From Sialis fuliginosa (lineage: Eukaryota > Arthropoda > Insecta > Megaloptera > Sialidae), in the NCBI GenBank assembly GCA_961205875.1, contig OY540821.1:1922001-1986000 (forward strand): a DNA stretch of 64,000 nucleotides, in the 5' to 3' direction. The notes beneath the pieces were generated by a model, which was not told where the DNA came from, searched no databases, and was given only the letters and a program-made list of their open reading frames with translations. Position numbers and translations under genes: made by a program. Positions 60,273-64,000 of this stretch are shown in pieces (positions within the stretch are counted from its first letter, which is position 1; every line of letters starts with the position of its first letter).

Positions 60273-62364
60273 ATGTTTTTGTTTATGTTGTTGTTTATGT
60301 TTAAGTTTATGTTTATGTTTATGTTTATGTTTATGTTTATGTTTATGTTTATGTTTATGTTTATGTTTATGTTTATGTTTATGTTTATGTTTATGTTTAT
60401 GTTTAAGTTAATGTTTACGTTTATGTTTATGTTAATGCTTATGTTTATATTTAAGTTTATGTTTAAGTTCATGTTTAAATTTAAGTTTCAATTTATGTTT
60501 AAATTAATGTTTAAATTTATGTTTAAAATGAATGTTTAATTTTATGTTTATGTTTAAATTTAAGTTTATGTTTTAATTTATGTCTAATTTTATGATTAAA
60601 TTTATGTTTAAATTTAAACATATATTTAAACAAAAAAAAATTTATGATTAAATTTATGTTTAAATTTAAACATAAATTTAAACATAAATTTAAACATAAA
60701 TTTAAACATAAATTTAAACATATATTTAAACATAAATTTAAACATAAATTTAAACATAAATTTAAACATAAATTTAAACATAAATTTAAACATAAATTTA
60801 AACATAAATTTAAACATAAATTTAAACTAAAATTAAAACATAAATTTAAACATAAATTTAAACATAAATTTAAACATAAATAAAAACATAAATTTAAACA
60901 TAAATTTAAACATAAATTTAAATATAAATTTAAACATAAATTTAAACATAAATTTAAACATAAATTTTAACATAAACTTAAACATAAATTTAAACATAAA
61001 TTTGAACATAAATTTAAACATAAATTTAAACATAAATTCAAACATAAATTTAAACATAAATTTAAACATAAATTTAAACATAAATTTAAACATATATTTA
61101 AACATAAATTTAAACATAAATTTAAACATAAATTTAATCATAAATTTAAACATAAATTAAAACATAAATTTAAACATAAATTTAAACATAAATTTAAACA
61201 TAAATTTAAACATAAATTTAAACATAAATTTAAACATAAATTTAAACATAAATTTAAACATAAATTTAAACATAAATTTAAACATAAATTTAAACATAAA
61301 TTTAAACATAAATTTAAACATAAATTTAAACATAAATTTAAACATAAATTTAAACATAAATTTAAACATAAATTTAAACATAAATTTAAACATAAATTTA
61401 AACATAAATTTAAACATAAATTTAAAAAAAAATTTAAACATAAATAAAAACATAAATTTAAACATAAATTTAAACATAAATTTAAACATAAACTTAAACA
61501 TAAATTTAAACATAAATTTAAACATAAATTTAAACATAAATTTAAACATAAATTTAAACATAAATTTAAACTAAAATTAAAACATAAATTTAAACATAAA
61601 TTTAAACATAAATTTAAACATAAATTTAAACATAAATTTAAACATAAATTCAAACATAAATTTAAACATAAATTTAAACATAAATTTAAACATAAATTTA
61701 AACATAAATTTAAACATAAATTTAAACATAAATTTAAACATAAATTTAAACATAAATTCAAACATAAATTTAAACATAAATTTAAACATAAATTTAAACA
61801 TAAATTTAAACATAAATTTAAACATAAATTTAAACATAAATTTAAACATAAATTTAAACATAAATTTAAACATAAACATAAACATAACATAAACATAAAC
61901 ATAAACATAAACATAAACATAAACATAAACATAAACATAAACATAAACATAAACATAAACATAAACATAAACATAAACATAAACATAAACATAAACATAA
62001 ACATAAACATAAACATAAACATAAACATAAACATAAACATAAACATAAACATAAACATAAACATAAACATAAACATAAACATAAACATAAACATAAACAT
62101 AAACATAAACATAAACATAAACATAAACATAAACATAAACATAAACATAAACATAAACATAAACATAAACATAAACATAAACATAAACATAAACATAAAC
62201 ATAAACATAAACATAAACATAAACATAAACATAAACATAAACATAAACATAAACATAAACATAAACATAAACATAAACATAAACATAAACATAAACATAA
62301 ACATAAACATAAACATAAACATAAACATAAACATAAACATAAACATAAACATAAACATAAACAT
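60273..62364. repeat. Inverted satellite arms, copy of 55687-58245
   Basis: Same double flip and 34-bp palindrome (60648-60681). The CATAAA side is about 420 bp shorter through loss of one dodecamer block, and it lacks the CATGAA block. Confidence 0.95.
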
Positions 62365-62624
62365 AAGCTTTAAACATAAACTAAATCATACACCTAAATA
62401 AACATATAACAACAACTGCAAATCGACTCGATTTGTATTAAATCGGTCTATTTTGATAATAAACGTCTCGATTCGTACTAATAACAATCGGATCAAATTA
62501 TTTTAATTCAATTCCTTCAGTTTGGATATTTATCGGAAATTTAGTGTTTAAATGACTAGATTTGACATTATTTGATGTAATTTGAGTCAAATGATGATTT
62601 CAATTCTTTTTACAATTAAAAATA
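62365..62624 (+). repeat. Spacer 21 (orientation B, AAGCTTT subtype)
   Basis: Copy of spacer 19 at offset 4119, with a 6-bp loss (GATGATTTCAATTC). Confidence 0.95.
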
Positions 62625-63950
62625 ATGTTTATGTTTATGTTGTTGTTTATGTTTATGTTTATGTTTATGTTTATGTTTATGTTTATGTTTATGTTTATGT
62701 TTATGTTTATGTTTATGTTTATGTTTATGTTTATGTTTATGTTTATGTTTATGTATATGTTTATGTTTATGTTTATGTTTAAGTTTATGTTTATGTTTAT
62801 GTTTATGTTTATGTTTATGTTTATGTTTATGTTTATGTTTATGTTTATGTTTATGTTTATGTTTATGTTTATGTTTATGTTTATGTTTATGTTTATGTTT
62901 ATGTTTATGTTTATGTTTATGTTTATGTTTATGTTTATGTTTATGTTTATGTTTATGTTTATGTTTATGTTTATGTTTATGTTTATGTTTATGTTTATGT
63001 TTATGTTTATGTTTATGTTTATGTTTATGTTTATGTTTATGTTTATGTTTATGTTTATGTCTATGTTTATGTTTATGTTTATGTTTATGGTTATGTTTAT
63101 GTTTATGTTTATGTTTATGTTTATGTTTATGTTTATGTTTATGTTTATGTTTATGTTTATGTTTATGTTTATGTTTATGTTTATGTTTATGTTTATGTTT
63201 ATGTTTAAGTTAATGTTTACGTTTATGTTTATGTTAATGTTTATGTTTATATTTAAGTTTATGTTTAAGTTTATGTTTAAATTTATGTTTCAATTTATGT
63301 TTAAATTAATGTTTAAATTTATGTTTAAATTTATGTTTAAATTTATGTTTAAAATGAATGTTTAAATTTAAGTTTATGTTTTAATTTATGTCTAAATTTA
63401 AACATAAATTTAAACATAAATTTAAACATAAATTTAAACATAAATTTAAACATAAATTTAAACATAAATTTAAACATAAATTTAAACATAAATTTAAACA
63501 TAAATTTAAACATAAATTAAAACATAAATTTAAACATAAATTTAAACATAAATTTAAACATAAATTTAAACATAAATTTAAACATAAATTTAAACATAAA
63601 TTTAAACATAAATTTAAACATAAATTTAAACATAAATTTAAACATAAATTTAAACATAAATTTAAACATAAATTTAAACATAAATTTTAACATAAACTTA
63701 AACATAAATTTAAACATAAATTTAAACATAAATTTAAACATAAATTAAAACATAAACTTAAACAAAACATAAACTTTAACATAAACATAAACATAAACAT
63801 AAACATAAACATAAACATAAACATAAACATAAACAGTAACATAAACAGTAACATAAACATAAACATAAACATAAACATAAACATAAACATAAACATAAAC
63901 ATAAACATAAACATAAACATAAACATAAACATAAACATAAACATAAACAT
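62625..63950. repeat. Inverted satellite arms, third copy
   Basis: Same order as 58512-60005, with one TATATG and one TCTATG in place of two and three, a flip near 63388, and a CAGTAA pair at 63834-63851. Confidence 0.95.
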
Positions 63951-64000
63951 AAGCATTAAACATAAACTAAATCATACACCTAAATAAACATATAACAACA
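63951..64000 (+). repeat. Spacer 22 (AAGCATT subtype), cut by window end
   Basis: First 50 bp of a spacer of the subtype seen at 55419 and 60006, so the higher-order repeat continues beyond the window. Confidence 0.93.

Noticed and set aside
53665-62364. Assembly duplication as the only explanation of the 4.58-kb repeat
   Set aside because: Copies differ in hexamer number, in the CATGAA block and in a 6-bp spacer deletion, which argues for real copies. Read depth would still be needed to be certain.
42107-64000. CRISPR array (repeats with regular spacers)
   Set aside because: Here the 'spacers' are the conserved part, units are hundreds to thousands of bases long, and the DNA is eukaryotic with LTR elements. 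No cas genes are present.

Overview
The window is satellite DNA from an AT-rich eukaryotic genome, most likely an insect or other arthropod. I infer this from two Ty3/Gypsy-type LTR retrotransposons, a 19-nt primer-binding site matching arthropod-type tRNA-Lys(CUU), a short non-autonomous Helitron and the absence of operons or prokaryotic gene organisation. No host gene is visible. The only credible protein-coding genes are gag and pol of the two retrotransposons.

Satellite: about 48 kb is built from one hexamer, TTTATG (CATAAA on the other strand), and a dodecamer derivative, TTTATGTTTAAA with an A/G-variable end. The array is not a simple head-to-tail satellite. It is a chain of inverted arms: a (CATAAA) arm, a conserved non-satellite spacer of about 265-330 bp, then a (TTTATG) arm, which flips back to CATAAA at a short palindromic junction before the next spacer. 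I count about 22 full or partial spacers. Almost all sit at a CATAAA-to-TTTATG switch. They occur in both orientations (A at 1.3-3.5 and 22-39 kb, B at 4-11 and 42-64 kb). Pure hexamer runs (up to about 1.8 kb, 9125-10940) tend to flank spacers, and dodecamer-rich sequence lies toward the flip junctions. Higher-order repeats of about 2.0, 2.7 and 4.1-4.6 kb are superimposed.

Inserted elements, left to right: an unclassified non-satellite segment (1-783); an LTR fragment (2146-3294); a 1458-bp Helitron-like element (5165-6622, minus strand) inserted exactly between A and T; Gypsy element 1 (14623-21113, minus strand) with intact gag and pol and roughly 2%-diverged LTRs; a solo LTR of a related family with a TGTT target duplication (23358-24036); a duplicated piece of that LTR (26587-26776); and Gypsy element 2 (32357-38472, plus strand), complete, with apparently identical 736-bp LTRs and an AAGC target duplication.

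Gene expression: in element 2, gag and pol lie in -1 register. The overlap holds a canonical A AAA AAC slippery heptamer in the correct phase, followed after 8 nt by a predicted H-type pseudoknot, so Pol should be made as a Gag-Pol frameshift product. Element 1 also needs a -1 shift across a roughly 430-nt overlap, but I see no canonical slippery site there.
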